DNA of 64,000 nt from an uncultured Cohaesibacter sp. (GTDB lineage Bacteria > Pseudomonadota > Alphaproteobacteria > Rhizobiales > Cohaesibacteraceae), in NCBI RefSeq assembly GCF_963664735.1, contig NZ_OY761553.1, forward strand, positions 1,131,303 to 1,195,302, given 5' to 3'. Made by a program: the position numbers and the translations under genes. The stretch's first letter is position 1. Each line of letters opens with the position of its first letter. Shown piece by piece: positions 18,369-26,502 of this stretch. The notes under the pieces were generated by a model that was not told where the DNA came from, searched no databases, and saw nothing but the letters and a program-made list of their open reading frames with translations.

Positions 18369-18383
18369 GCAAATGCCGTGCCA
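18369..18383 (-). promoter_or_regulatory. Sigma-54 promoter of the FNT-kinase-cynS-nirA operon
   Basis: Minus-strand TGGCACGGCATTTGC fits the -24/-12 consensus TGGCAC-N5-TTGC exactly. Transcription would start about 12 bases beyond the GC, near 18357, giving a leader of about 217 bases before the FNT gene. RpoN promoters need an enhancer-binding activator; NtrC is the usual one for nitrogen genes. Confidence 0.85.
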
Positions 18384-18599
18384 GATTGAAGCCGGAACAG
18401 CTGCCCTACATGAAATCAATCACTTAAGTTTATCTACGTATCAGCCCAACCTCGAAACCTGATGAGAGGACGTCATTATTTGTTTGAACAAATAGGCAGC
18501 AGGTCGATTTTCTTGCCTGTTAATTAAGCATTAACAGCCAGAATATGGCCCGATATTTATACGGGATGGACCGCCGAACGCTGTTTCTTTCAGCTTTTT
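18384..18599. promoter_or_regulatory. Upstream region with two near-contiguous palindromes
   Basis: Region between the sigma-54 promoter and nasT. It holds TATTTGTT-TG-AACAAATA (18477-18494), a perfect 8+8 palindrome, and CTGTTAAT-TAAGC-ATTAACAG (18517-18537), a perfect 8+8 repeat with a 5-base spacer. Both are AT-rich and sit where activator sites for the leftward operon or the nasT promoter would lie. I found no clear NtrC consensus here. Confidence 0.4.
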
Positions 18600-18629
18600 A
18601 TGATTTGCTCCATGTGCCACATTAAAGGC

Positions 18630-19220
18630 ATGCAGCAATCGGACTTGAAAATTCTCGTCGCAGATGAAAACCGCTCTCGTGCTTCCATTATCAAATTGGG
18701 GCTCATTGAGAACGGCTATTCCAATGTCGAGATCATAACCAGTTTTTCAGGCTTCGCCGCGCTCGTCGAGGCGGTTCAGCCAGATGTCATCGTCGTCGAT
18801 CTGGAGAATCCGCAACGCGATACTCTGGAAGCCTTCTTTGCGCTGTCGCGATCGATCAAGCGCCCCATTGCCATGTTTGTTGACCAGTCCGATCTGACAT
18901 CCATGCAGGAAGCCATAGATGCGGGCGTGTCCGCCTATGTGGTGGATGGCCTGAAAAAGGACCGTGTGCGCCCCATCATGGAAATGGCGATTGCCCGTTT
19001 TCGTGCCTATTCGAAGATGGAAGATGAACTCAAGGAAGCCAGATCCCAACTGAAGGATCGCGACATTCTGGGAAAAGCCAAGCAGATCCTCATCAATCAT
19101 AAGGGCTTGACGGAAGACGAGGCCTACAGGCAAATTCGCACGACTGCCATGAACAAGCAAAAGAAAATGTCCGACGTTGCGCATAGCATTGTACTCGCCG
19201 CAGAAGCGATGGACTTGTAG
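18630..19220 (+). CDS. nasT: NasT, ANTAR-domain antiterminator for nitrate/nitrite genes
   Basis: A 196-residue response-regulator-like protein. A receiver-like domain (LKILVADENRSRA ... DVIVVDLENPQRD) is followed by a C-terminal three-helix ANTAR domain (LGKAKQILINHKGLTEDEAYRQIRTTAMNKQKKMSDVAHSIV). NasT binds hairpin pairs in leader RNA and prevents termination; NasS holds it inactive when nitrate or nitrite is absent. Start codons at 18600, 18612 and 18630 are in frame and none has a strong ribosome site; I choose 18630 because homology starts there. Targets are present in both flanking operon leaders. Confidence 0.9.
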   Translation: MQQSDLKILVADENRSRASIIKLGLIENGYSNVEIITSFSGFAALVEAVQPDVIVVDLENPQRDTLEAFFALSRSIKRPIAMFVDQSDLTSMQEAIDAGVSAYVVDGLKKDRVRPIMEMAIARFRAYSKMEDELKEARSQLKDRDILGKAKQILINHKGLTEDEAYRQIRTTAMNKQKKMSDVAHSIVLAAEAMDL

Positions 19221-19233
19221 GAGCCGGAACGCC

Positions 19234-20463
19234 ATGACCAACTCTCTTTTCCCCATACAGGCTGGCTTCATTCCTCTTAATGATGCTGCAATTCTGATCA
19301 TTGCCAGAGAATGCGGCTTTGCCCAGGAGGAAGGCATCGATCTGCGACTGCAAAAGGAAACAAGCTGGGCCACCCTGCGCGACAAGCTTGCCATCGGGCT
19401 ATTCGACGTTGCCCATATTCTTGCGTCCATTCCTGTCGCTGCCAGTTGCAATCTCTTTCCCTTGCCGCTTGATGTCGTGGTTCCCATGTCGCTCGGGTTG
19501 GGGGGCAATATGATTACCCTGTCACGCGCCATCTGGGAGCGCCATCTGGGCCCTGCGGAAACTGGCGATTTCAGCGCCGGTCAGGCGGGCAAAAATGTCT
19601 CAAGCATCATCAGGATCAGACAGCAGCTCGGGCTGGCCAAACTGAAATTCGGCGCGGTCCATCCCTTCTCCTCCCATAATTATGAATTGCGCTACTGGCT
19701 CGCCGGATGTGGCATCGACCCCGAAGCGGATGTCGATATCGTGTTTCTGCCACCGTCCACCATGCCCGATGCGCTCAGATCCGGCGCAATTGACGGCTAC
19801 TGCGTCGGCGAACCATGGAACAGCAGCGCCATTCTCGATGGAGAAGGATTGCTGCTGACCACCAAATCCCATATCTGGCAATCAAGCCCGGAAAAAGTGC
19901 TGGCCGTTCGCACAAATTTCGCCAAAGAGCAGCAGCAGGCCCATTTCGCTTTGCTAAGAGCGCTCTATAAAGCAGCCCTCTGGATAGAGGATGCCGCCAA
20001 TTTGACTGCGCTTTGCGACATCCTGTCTGCAAATGACTATCTTGGAAAGCCCAGAGACTATCTGGCTGCCGGGTTCAGTGGGGAAATTCGAACCGGCTAC
20101 AGCAAGACACCGACCATCCATATTCCTGACTTCTATCTCTCGGTCTCACGCGCAGCGCTTTATCCATGGAACAGCCACGCCCTTTGGTTCTACAGCCAGA
20201 TGGTTCGCTGGGGTCATGCCCCTTTCAGCGACACGCTGATCGCCAAGGTACGCAAGACCTTCAGCCCTGCCCTTCTCAAGCAGGCACTGACGCCTCTGGG
20301 CATCTCTCTGCCTGTCGCCGAAGAAAAACCTGAAGGTTCTTTCAGCCATGCAAGCGCATTGCCGAGCACGGCAGGAGAGATCAAATTCGGACCAGACCAG
20401 TTTTTCGATGGCCGGATTTTCGATCCAGACGACCTGACCGGCTATCTGGCGAAGCAAAAATGA
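19234..20463 (+). CDS. nasS: NasS, nitrate/nitrite sensor protein
   Basis: A 409-residue protein of the NrtA/CmpA binding-protein family that lacks a signal peptide (it begins MTNSLFPIQAGFIPL), so it is cytoplasmic. Family motifs shared with the NrtA at 20768 include [42 protein letters not shown] and SPEKVLAV. NasS binds nitrate or nitrite and releases NasT. The ATG at 19234 has GGAG at 19220-19223 and lies 13 bases after the nasT stop, so the two are co-transcribed. Confidence 0.92.
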   Translation: MTNSLFPIQAGFIPLNDAAILIIARECGFAQEEGIDLRLQKETSWATLRDKLAIGLFDVAHILASIPVAASCNLFPLPLDVVVPMSLGLGGNMITLSRAIWERHLGPAETGDFSAGQAGKNVSSIIRIRQQLGLAKLKFGAVHPFSSHNYELRYWLAGCGIDPEADVDIVFLPPSTMPDALRSGAIDGYCVGEPWNSSAILDGEGLLLTTKSHIWQSSPEKVLAVRTNFAKEQQQAHFALLRALYKAALWIEDAANLTALCDILSANDYLGKPRDYLAAGFSGEIRTGYSKTPTIHIPDFYLSVSRAALYPWNSHALWFYSQMVRWGHAPFSDTLIAKVRKTFSPALLKQALTPLGISLPVAEEKPEGSFSHASALPSTAGEIKFGPDQFFDGRIFDPDDLTGYLAKQK

Positions 20464-20476
20464 TCTTTATTTGAGC

Positions 20477-20533
20477 AGGTATTTATACCTACGCCCATTC
20501 TTTAGTCACTATTAACTTTTACTCCGGCCGGAG
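20477..20533. repeat. Two palindromes upstream of the nrt promoter
   Basis: AGGTAT-TT-ATACCT (20477-20490) starts 14 bases past the nasS stop. A 12-base perfect palindrome CTCCGGCCGGAG (20522-20533) is flanked by TTTA/TAAA arms. Neither is followed by a T-run, so they are possible protein sites rather than clear terminators. Confidence 0.35.
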
Positions 20534-20596
20534 CGTAAAGTCGAAAAGTAAAAAATTCGGAATATATTTCAGCAGCTTGATTTCAGAACTCGCAAT

Positions 20597-20611
20597 TGGC
20601 ACACCGCTTGC
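20597..20611 (+). promoter_or_regulatory. Sigma-54 promoter of the nrt-nas operon
   Basis: TGGCACACCGCTTGC matches the -24/-12 consensus TGGCAC-N5-TTGC exactly, with the standard spacing between GG and GC. Transcription would start near 20623, only a few bases before the ANTAR hairpins. Confidence 0.9.
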
Positions 20612-20626
20612 AATGCAATAGGCGAG

Positions 20627-20659
20627 TGCTGCAGTGGAGCAGCAGGCCCAACGAAGGGC
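20627..20659 (+). promoter_or_regulatory. ANTAR-target two-hairpin RNA element in the nrt leader
   Basis: Hairpin 1 has stem TGCTGC/GCAGCA and hexaloop AGTGGA (20633-20638). Hairpin 2 has stem GCCC/GGGC and hexaloop AACGAA (20650-20655). Both loops carry A1 and G4, the known recognition bases for ANTAR proteins. The element begins about 4 bases into the transcript and precedes a strong terminator. Confidence 0.88.
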
Positions 20660-20677
20660 AGATATAAAAGGCAACGA

Positions 20678-20737
20678 AGCCATATCGGATTGAATGATAT
20701 CCCCCTCGGATGCATTCACGACGATATGGCTTTTTTT
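20678..20737 (+). terminator. Leader terminator controlling the nrt-nas operon
   Basis: A perfect 10-bp stem (AGCCATATCG at 20678-20687, CGATATGGCT at 20722-20731) is followed by seven T. It lies 30 bases before nrtA, inside the leader. NasT bound to the upstream hairpins would allow read-through. Confidence 0.9.
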
Positions 20738-20767
20738 ATGGATTTTTGACCCTAACAGGAGGCATTT

Positions 20768-22162
20768 ATGCCATTTGCTAGAACGACAAGAAACGCTTTC
20801 CTGCTCTCCCTGGCGATCGCTTCGACCAGCCTGACCAGCCTTGCCCGGGCTGAGATGCTGGACGTGGAAAAAGACGAGTTGAAATTCGGCTTCATCAAGC
20901 TGACGGATATGGCCCCTCTGGCAGTCGCCTACGAGAAGGGCTATTTCGAGGATGAAGGCCTGTTTGTCACGCTGGAAGCTCAGGCCAACTGGAAGGTGCT
21001 GCTCGACCGCACCATCACCGGCGAGCTTGACGGCGCCCATATGCTGGCAGGCCAACCGCTGGCAGCAACCATCGGCTTTGGCACCAAGGCGCATATTGTA
21101 ACGCCATTCTCTATGGACCTGAACGGCAACGGCATAACGGTCTCCAATGAAATCTGGGAGATGACGAAAGCCAATATCCCGACCGGTGCCGACGGCAAAC
21201 CGGAACATCCGATCAAGGCCGACGCCCTCAAGCCAGTTGTCGACAAGTTCAAGACTGAAGGCAAGCCGTTCAACATGGGCATGGTCTTCCCTGTTTCCAC
21301 CCACAATTATGAACTGCGCTACTGGCTTGCTTCCGGCGGCATCAATCCGGGCTACTATTCGCCCACCGACGTGTCCGGCCAGATCAAGGCCGATGCGCTT
21401 CTCTCGGTCACCCCGCCGCCACAGATGCCCGCCACCCTTGAGGCCGGAACCATCTATGGCTATTGCGTCGGCGAGCCATGGAACCAGCAGGCCGTGTTCA
21501 AGGGCATCGGAGTACCGGTCATTACCGACTATGAAATCTGGAAGAACAATCCCGAAAAGGTGTTTGGTCTGACCGCAGAATTCACTGAGGAATATCCGAA
21601 CACCACGCTGGCCATTACCAAGGCCCTCATTCGTGCGGCCAAATGGCTGGATGAGAATGACAATGCCAACCGCATGGAAGCGGTCGAGATTCTCTCCCGT
21701 TCCGAATATGTCGGCGCGGACAAGGAAGTCATCGCCAACTCCATGACCGGCACCTTCGAATATGAAAAGGGCGACAAACGCCCGGTACCTGATTTCAACG
21801 TGTTCTATCGCTATTATGCGACTTACCCCTACTACTCCGACGCAGTCTGGTATCTCTCACAGATGCGTCGTTGGGGCCAGATCCCTGAAGCCAAGCCAGA
21901 TAGCTGGTATGACGAAGTTGCCAAATCGGTTTATCGCCCTGACATCTATCTGAAAGCGGCAAAGATGCTGGTCGATGAAGGCTATGCCGATGAGGCAGAC
22001 TTCCCATGGGATAGTGATGGCTACCGCGAGCCGACCCCTGCAGGCGATATCATCGACGGTGTCCCCTATGACGGCAAGCAACCCAATGCCTATATCGATT
22101 CTCTCACGATCGGCCTTAAGTCCGGAGAGATCGTAGAAGGCAGCAACATCATCACGAAATAG
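20768..22162 (+). CDS. nrtA: Nitrate ABC transporter substrate-binding protein
   Basis: A 464-residue NrtA/CmpA-family receptor. It begins with a signal peptide ([21 protein letters not shown]). Conserved segments are [48 protein letters not shown] and [18 protein letters not shown], the same motifs seen in NasS. It delivers nitrate (possibly nitrite) to the NrtB channel. Ribosome site AGGAGG lies 8 bases before the ATG. It is the first gene of the operon behind the sigma-54/ANTAR leader. Confidence 0.95.
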   Translation: MPFARTTRNAFLLSLAIASTSLTSLARAEMLDVEKDELKFGFIKLTDMAPLAVAYEKGYFEDEGLFVTLEAQANWKVLLDRTITGELDGAHMLAGQPLAATIGFGTKAHIVTPFSMDLNGNGITVSNEIWEMTKANIPTGADGKPEHPIKADALKPVVDKFKTEGKPFNMGMVFPVSTHNYELRYWLASGGINPGYYSPTDVSGQIKADALLSVTPPPQMPATLEAGTIYGYCVGEPWNQQAVFKGIGVPVITDYEIWKNNPEKVFGLTAEFTEEYPNTTLAITKALIRAAKWLDENDNANRMEAVEILSRSEYVGADKEVIANSMTGTFEYEKGDKRPVPDFNVFYRYYATYPYYSDAVWYLSQMRRWGQIPEAKPDSWYDEVAKSVYRPDIYLKAAKMLVDEGYADEADFPWDSDGYREPTPAGDIIDGVPYDGKQPNAYIDSLTIGLKSGEIVEGSNIITK

Positions 22163-22253
22163 GCCCCAAGATGGCGGTTATCCGGCCCCCCCGGCCGGAT
22201 AACCGCTTCCAAACCATATCCCAAACAGCCCGCTATTCGAAGAGACCAGACCC

Positions 22254-23336
22254 ATGACCGATACGACCAGTAACTCTGTGAGTAATTCCGGACCAAGTAT
22301 GCGACAACAACGCATCCTTGCTTTCGTCAACAAGGCAAGCGGGTGGCTGGATGCGCTCGGTCTTTCCTGGTTGACACCCCTCATCAAGATTGCTGCAGGG
22401 GACAATCTCAAAGAACAGCTGTCAGAACTCAAGCGCGTGCTGCTTATTCCCCTGATGGGTATTCTGGTTTTCTTGTTCCTGTGGGCAGGCCTCGCGCCGC
22501 AGGTCAAAACGTCCCTCGGCGCCATCCCCGGCCCGGTTCAGGTGTGGCATCAGGCAGGCAACCTTTGGCAAGACCATCTGCGCGAACGTCAGAAAGCGGC
22601 TGACTTCTACGAGCGTCAGGATGATCGCAACGCCAAGCTGGAAGCCGCAGGCAAGACCGACAAGATCAAATGGCGCGGCTATACCGGCAAACCGACTTAT
22701 ATCGATCAGATTTTTACTTCGCTCATCACTGTCGGCGTCGGCTTTTTGATTGGTAGCCTGATTGCCATCCCGCTGGGCATTGCGTCCGGCCTTTCCAAAA
22801 CAGTCAATGGCGCCATCAATCCGCTGATCCAGATCTTCAAGCCAGTTTCTCCCCTAGCATGGTTGCCGCTCGTCACCATGATTGTCTCGGCCCTTTATGT
22901 GGACGTGGTGGATTGGCTGCCCAAATCCCTGCTGATTTCTGCGGTCACAGTGACCCTCTGTTCGCTTTGGCCAACGCTCATCAACACCGCGCTGGGAGTT
23001 GCATCTGTCGACAAGGATCTGATGAATGTCGGCCGCGTGTTGCAGCTCTCCACTTCGAAGACCGTGACCAAGCTGGTTTTGCCGTCCGCGCTGCCGCTGA
23101 TCTTCACCGGTCTGCGCCTGTCCCTCGGTGTGGGCTGGATGGTTCTGATTGCCGCAGAAATGCTGGCACAGAATCCCGGTCTGGGCAAATTCGTCTGGGA
23201 CGAATTCCAGAATGGCTCCTCCCAGTCCCTCGCCAAGATCATGGTCGCGGTACTGACGATCGGTCTGGTCGGCTTCATTCTTGATCGTGTGATGTATGCC
23301 CTGCAGCGCGCATTCACTTTCAGCTCCAACCGATAA
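22254..23336 (+). CDS. nrtB: Nitrate ABC transporter permease
   Basis: A 360-residue inner-membrane permease of the NrtB/SsuC family. An N-terminal extension of about 85 residues precedes the first membrane segment (LLIPLMGILVFLFLWAGLAP). The binding-protein-dependent domain has the EAA-loop region ASVDKDLMNVGRVLQLSTSKTVTKLVLPSALP. The end carries the conserved GVGWMVLIAAEMLAQNPGLGKFVWDEFQNG. It forms the nitrate channel with the fused ATPase encoded next, whose start is 10 bases downstream. Confidence 0.94.
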   Translation: MTDTTSNSVSNSGPSMRQQRILAFVNKASGWLDALGLSWLTPLIKIAAGDNLKEQLSELKRVLLIPLMGILVFLFLWAGLAPQVKTSLGAIPGPVQVWHQAGNLWQDHLRERQKAADFYERQDDRNAKLEAAGKTDKIKWRGYTGKPTYIDQIFTSLITVGVGFLIGSLIAIPLGIASGLSKTVNGAINPLIQIFKPVSPLAWLPLVTMIVSALYVDVVDWLPKSLLISAVTVTLCSLWPTLINTALGVASVDKDLMNVGRVLQLSTSKTVTKLVLPSALPLIFTGLRLSLGVGWMVLIAAEMLAQNPGLGKFVWDEFQNGSSQSLAKIMVAVLTIGLVGFILDRVMYALQRAFTFSSNR

Positions 23337-23346
23337 AGGCAACGCC

Positions 23347-25119
23347 ATGACTATTCTGGAAATTTCCAATCTATCGAAGCATTATGGCGAAGGCTCCCAT
23401 CGCAATGATGTCCTGACCGATGTCAACCTGAAGGTCGAAGAAGGCGAGTTCATCGCCATTGTCGGCTTCTCCGGCTCTGGCAAGACCACTCTCATTTCAT
23501 TGCTTGCCGGCCTTATCGAGCCTGACGTTGGCGGCGTCATTTTCAGGGGCAAGGAGATTGACGGCCCAAGCCCGGAGCGCGGGTTGGTGTTCCAGTCCTA
23601 CTCTCTGATGCCCTGGCTTTCGGTTCATGGCAACATCGCCCTTGCCGTCGACAGCGTTCACAAGGGCAAGTCCAAACAAGAGCGTGCTGAACTGGTGGCG
23701 CACTATATCGAGATGGTCGGCCTCAGTCACGCCAAGGACCGTAATCCGTCCGAGCTTTCGGGCGGTATGCGCCAGCGCGTTGCCGTCGCACGCGCTCTGG
23801 CAATGCAGCCAGAAGTGCTTCTGATGGACGAGCCTCTTTCGGCGCTTGATGCCCTGACCCGCGCCAAGTTGCAGGACGAATTTGCAGCCATTTCACAAGA
23901 AGAGAAGAAAACCATCATCCTCATTACCAACGATGTTGACGAAGCTATTTTGCTTGCCGACCGGATCATTCCTTTAACTCCGGGCCCGAATGCAACGCTT
24001 GGCAAGGAATTCAAGGTAAACCTCCCCCACCCGCGAGATCGTGGCGCCATGAATCATGACGATGATTTCATCGCCTTGCGTGCCGCTGTGACTGAATATC
24101 TGATGTCGATCAGCGCCCAGAAAGCAGCTGAACAGCAGGAAGCAGACATTACCCTGCCCAATCTTATACCGATTGAAAAAGCCAGACGCGGCAAGAACAG
24201 ACCGCTGCCAACGGCCTATAGCGACACGGCCCGGTCGGATCGGGAGCAAGGCTATCTCGACTTCAGCCAGCTGACCAAGATCTACCCCACACCCAAAGGC
24301 CCTCTGACGGTCGTCGACGGCTTTGACCTGAAGGTCAACAAGGGCGAATTCATCACCCTAATCGGTCATTCCGGCTGTGGCAAATCGACTGTGCTCTCCA
24401 TGGCCGCCGGTCTCAACCCGATATCGGCTGGCGGCATCATTCTTGATGGCAAGCATATCCAGAGCGCAGGCCCGGACAAGGCCGTGGTCTTTCAGGCACC
24501 GTCCCTGATGCCTTGGATGACGGCGCGGGACAATGTCATGCTCGGTGTCGATGAAGTCTATCCCAAGGCCAGCAAGGCCGAACGGGCGGATATTGTCGAT
24601 TACTATCTTTCCAGAGTAGGCCTTGGCGATAGCCTCGACAGGCTCGCATCGGACCTCTCCAATGGCATGAAGCAGCGCGTGGGCATCGCCCGTGCCTTTG
24701 CTCTCTCGCCAAAATTGCTTCTTCTTGATGAGCCGTTCGGCATGCTTGACAGCCTGACGCGCTGGGAGTTGCAGGATGTGCTCATGGAAGTTTGGGACCG
24801 AACCAACGTTACCACCATCTGCGTTACCCATGATGTTGACGAGGCCATTCTGCTTGCTGACCGCGTTGTGATGATGTCCAACGGCCCACGGGCGCGCATC
24901 GGCAACATCATGGAAGTGGATCTGCCGCGCCCGCGCTCGCGCAAAGAGCTACTCGCCCATCCCGACTATTATGCCTATCGCGAGGAATTGCTTGACTTCC
25001 TCGAAGCCTATGAAGGAGGAGCAGACCCGAGTGAAGATCAGCTCAAATCCATTCAGGAAAAACGTGCCTCTCGTCTTGCGCGCCAACGCGGCGGCCAATC
25101 CAATTGTGCGGCTGAGTGA
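23347..25119 (+). CDS. Fused double ATPase of the nitrate ABC transporter (NrtC/NrtD in one chain)
   Basis: A 590-residue protein with two complete ATPase domains. The first has Walker A GFSGSGKTT, LSGGMRQR and LLMDEPLSALD. The second, after a linker of about 45 residues, has GHSGCGKST, LSNGMKQR, LLLDEPFGMLD and VTHDVDEA. In the first domain the H-loop reads ITNDVDEA: the switch His is replaced by Asn, so the two ATP sites should be unequal. The classical C-terminal NrtA-like domain of NrtC is absent. The start at 23347 follows nrtB closely; a longer in-frame start lies inside nrtB. Confidence 0.92.
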   Translation: MTILEISNLSKHYGEGSHRNDVLTDVNLKVEEGEFIAIVGFSGSGKTTLISLLAGLIEPDVGGVIFRGKEIDGPSPERGLVFQSYSLMPWLSVHGNIALAVDSVHKGKSKQERAELVAHYIEMVGLSHAKDRNPSELSGGMRQRVAVARALAMQPEVLLMDEPLSALDALTRAKLQDEFAAISQEEKKTIILITNDVDEAILLADRIIPLTPGPNATLGKEFKVNLPHPRDRGAMNHDDDFIALRAAVTEYLMSISAQKAAEQQEADITLPNLIPIEKARRGKNRPLPTAYSDTARSDREQGYLDFSQLTKIYPTPKGPLTVVDGFDLKVNKGEFITLIGHSGCGKSTVLSMAAGLNPISAGGIILDGKHIQSAGPDKAVVFQAPSLMPWMTARDNVMLGVDEVYPKASKAERADIVDYYLSRVGLGDSLDRLASDLSNGMKQRVGIARAFALSPKLLLLDEPFGMLDSLTRWELQDVLMEVWDRTNVTTICVTHDVDEAILLADRVVMMSNGPRARIGNIMEVDLPRPRSRKELLAHPDYYAYREELLDFLEAYEGGADPSEDQLKSIQEKRASRLARQRGGQSNCAAE

Positions 25120-25124
25120 ACGCT

Positions 25125-26378
25125 ATGAAAAAGAAGCTCGTCATCATTGGCAATGGCATGGCTCCGGGGCGGATGCTTGAACATTTGTTCGAGATGGACC
25201 CGAATGCTTTCGACGTCACAATTTTCAACGCGGAGCCTCGCGTCAATTACAATCGTCTGATGCTGTCGCCGGTACTATCCGGAGAAAAGACCTATCAGGA
25301 TATCATCACCCATGGCGATGATTGGTACGCCGAGCGCGGCATCACTCTGCACAAGAATGCCAAGGTGACAGAGATTGACCGGATAACCAAGATCGTCCAC
25401 TCGGCCAATGGTATTGAAGCTTCTTATGACAAACTGGTCATCGCTACCGGTTCCAGCCCCTTCATCATTCCCGTGCCGGGACATGAACTTGACGGCGTTC
25501 TTACCTATCGAGACCTTGACGATGTTGAACGTATGCTCAAGGTATCCAAGGATGGTGGTCGAGCCGTGGTAATCGGCGGCGGCTTGCTCGGTTTGGAAGC
25601 GGCTGCCGGGCTGCGCGCCCAAGGCATGGATGTCACGGTTCTCCACCTCATGCCGACACTCATGGAACGCCAGCTTGATCCGACGGCGGGGCTTTTGCTG
25701 GAGCAGGCCTTTCAGGCTCGCGGCATAGATGTCTTAACGCAGGCAAACACCAAAGAAATCCTTGGCGAAGAAGGCAAGGTAGTCGGCATCAGGCTTCAGG
25801 ATGGCACCGAAATCGATGCCCGCATCGTAGTCATGGCGGTCGGTATACGCCCATCCATTACCCTTGCCCAGCATGTCGGTCTGGAGTTCAATCGCGGCAT
25901 TTTGGTCGACGATTACATGCGAACCTCCGATCCCGATATCTTCGCGCTTGGAGAATGCGTAGAACATCGCGGGCAATGCTACGGCCTTGTCGCCCCCCTT
26001 TATGAAATGGGGGCGGTTTTGGCTGAAACCCTGCTAGGCGGGAAATCCCTCTACCATGGTTCAGTAACGGCAACCAAGCTAAAGGTAACCGGCATTGATC
26101 TTTATTCCGCAGGCGATTTTGCAGAAACGGAAGACCGCGAGGAGATCCTTCTGCGAGATGAACATAGCGGCATCTATAAACGCCTCGTCTTGGAAAATAA
26201 CAGGATCGTTGGTGCCGTACTCTACGGAGAAACAGCTGATGGTCCATGGTTCTTCGACCTCCTGAAAAATGAGACTGAAATTTCTGCAATTCGCGAAACG
26301 CTCATTTTCGGTCAGGCCTATCAAAGCGAAACCACTTTGGCTGCGCTCGCCCCGACAGGAGCTTCATCGGCTGGCTGA
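25125..26378 (+). CDS. nasB: FAD-dependent NAD(P)H oxidoreductase, nitrate reductase electron-transfer subunit (NasB-like)
   Basis: A 417-residue flavoprotein resembling the N-terminal part of NirB and NasB-type subunits. It has two Rossmann motifs: LVIIGNGMAPGRMLEHL for FAD and VVIGGGLLGLEAAAGL for NAD(P)H. The FAD-contact motif RTSDPDIFALGEC is present. It probably passes electrons from NAD(P)H to NasA. It lacks the siroheme module, so it is not a nitrite reductase. I use the ATG at 25125; a GTG at 25116 would overlap the previous gene by 4 bases and is a possible start. Confidence 0.85.
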   Translation: MKKKLVIIGNGMAPGRMLEHLFEMDPNAFDVTIFNAEPRVNYNRLMLSPVLSGEKTYQDIITHGDDWYAERGITLHKNAKVTEIDRITKIVHSANGIEASYDKLVIATGSSPFIIPVPGHELDGVLTYRDLDDVERMLKVSKDGGRAVVIGGGLLGLEAAAGLRAQGMDVTVLHLMPTLMERQLDPTAGLLLEQAFQARGIDVLTQANTKEILGEEGKVVGIRLQDGTEIDARIVVMAVGIRPSITLAQHVGLEFNRGILVDDYMRTSDPDIFALGECVEHRGQCYGLVAPLYEMGAVLAETLLGGKSLYHGSVTATKLKVTGIDLYSAGDFAETEDREEILLRDEHSGIYKRLVLENNRIVGAVLYGETADGPWFFDLLKNETEISAIRETLIFGQAYQSETTLAALAPTGASSAG

Positions 26379-26502
26379 AGGAGAAATCGAAGAGAACCCG
26401 GCCGTTTCAGAAGCCAATGAAGGCACCACCCAACGAGTTATGAGATTGGCCGCTTCGGGCTGAATTTTTGAAGTGTCTTCGGCAACACCAATGAGGGACA
26501 GG

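Noticed and set aside
18384-18599. NtrC enhancer sites for the sigma-54 promoters
   Set aside because: I looked for TGCAC-N-GTGCA type dyads upstream of both promoters and found none convincing, so I do not annotate them.
18747-19532. Long open frame (261 codons) on the minus strand
   Set aside because: It is antisense to nasT and nasS, which match known families in full; no ribosome site or homology.
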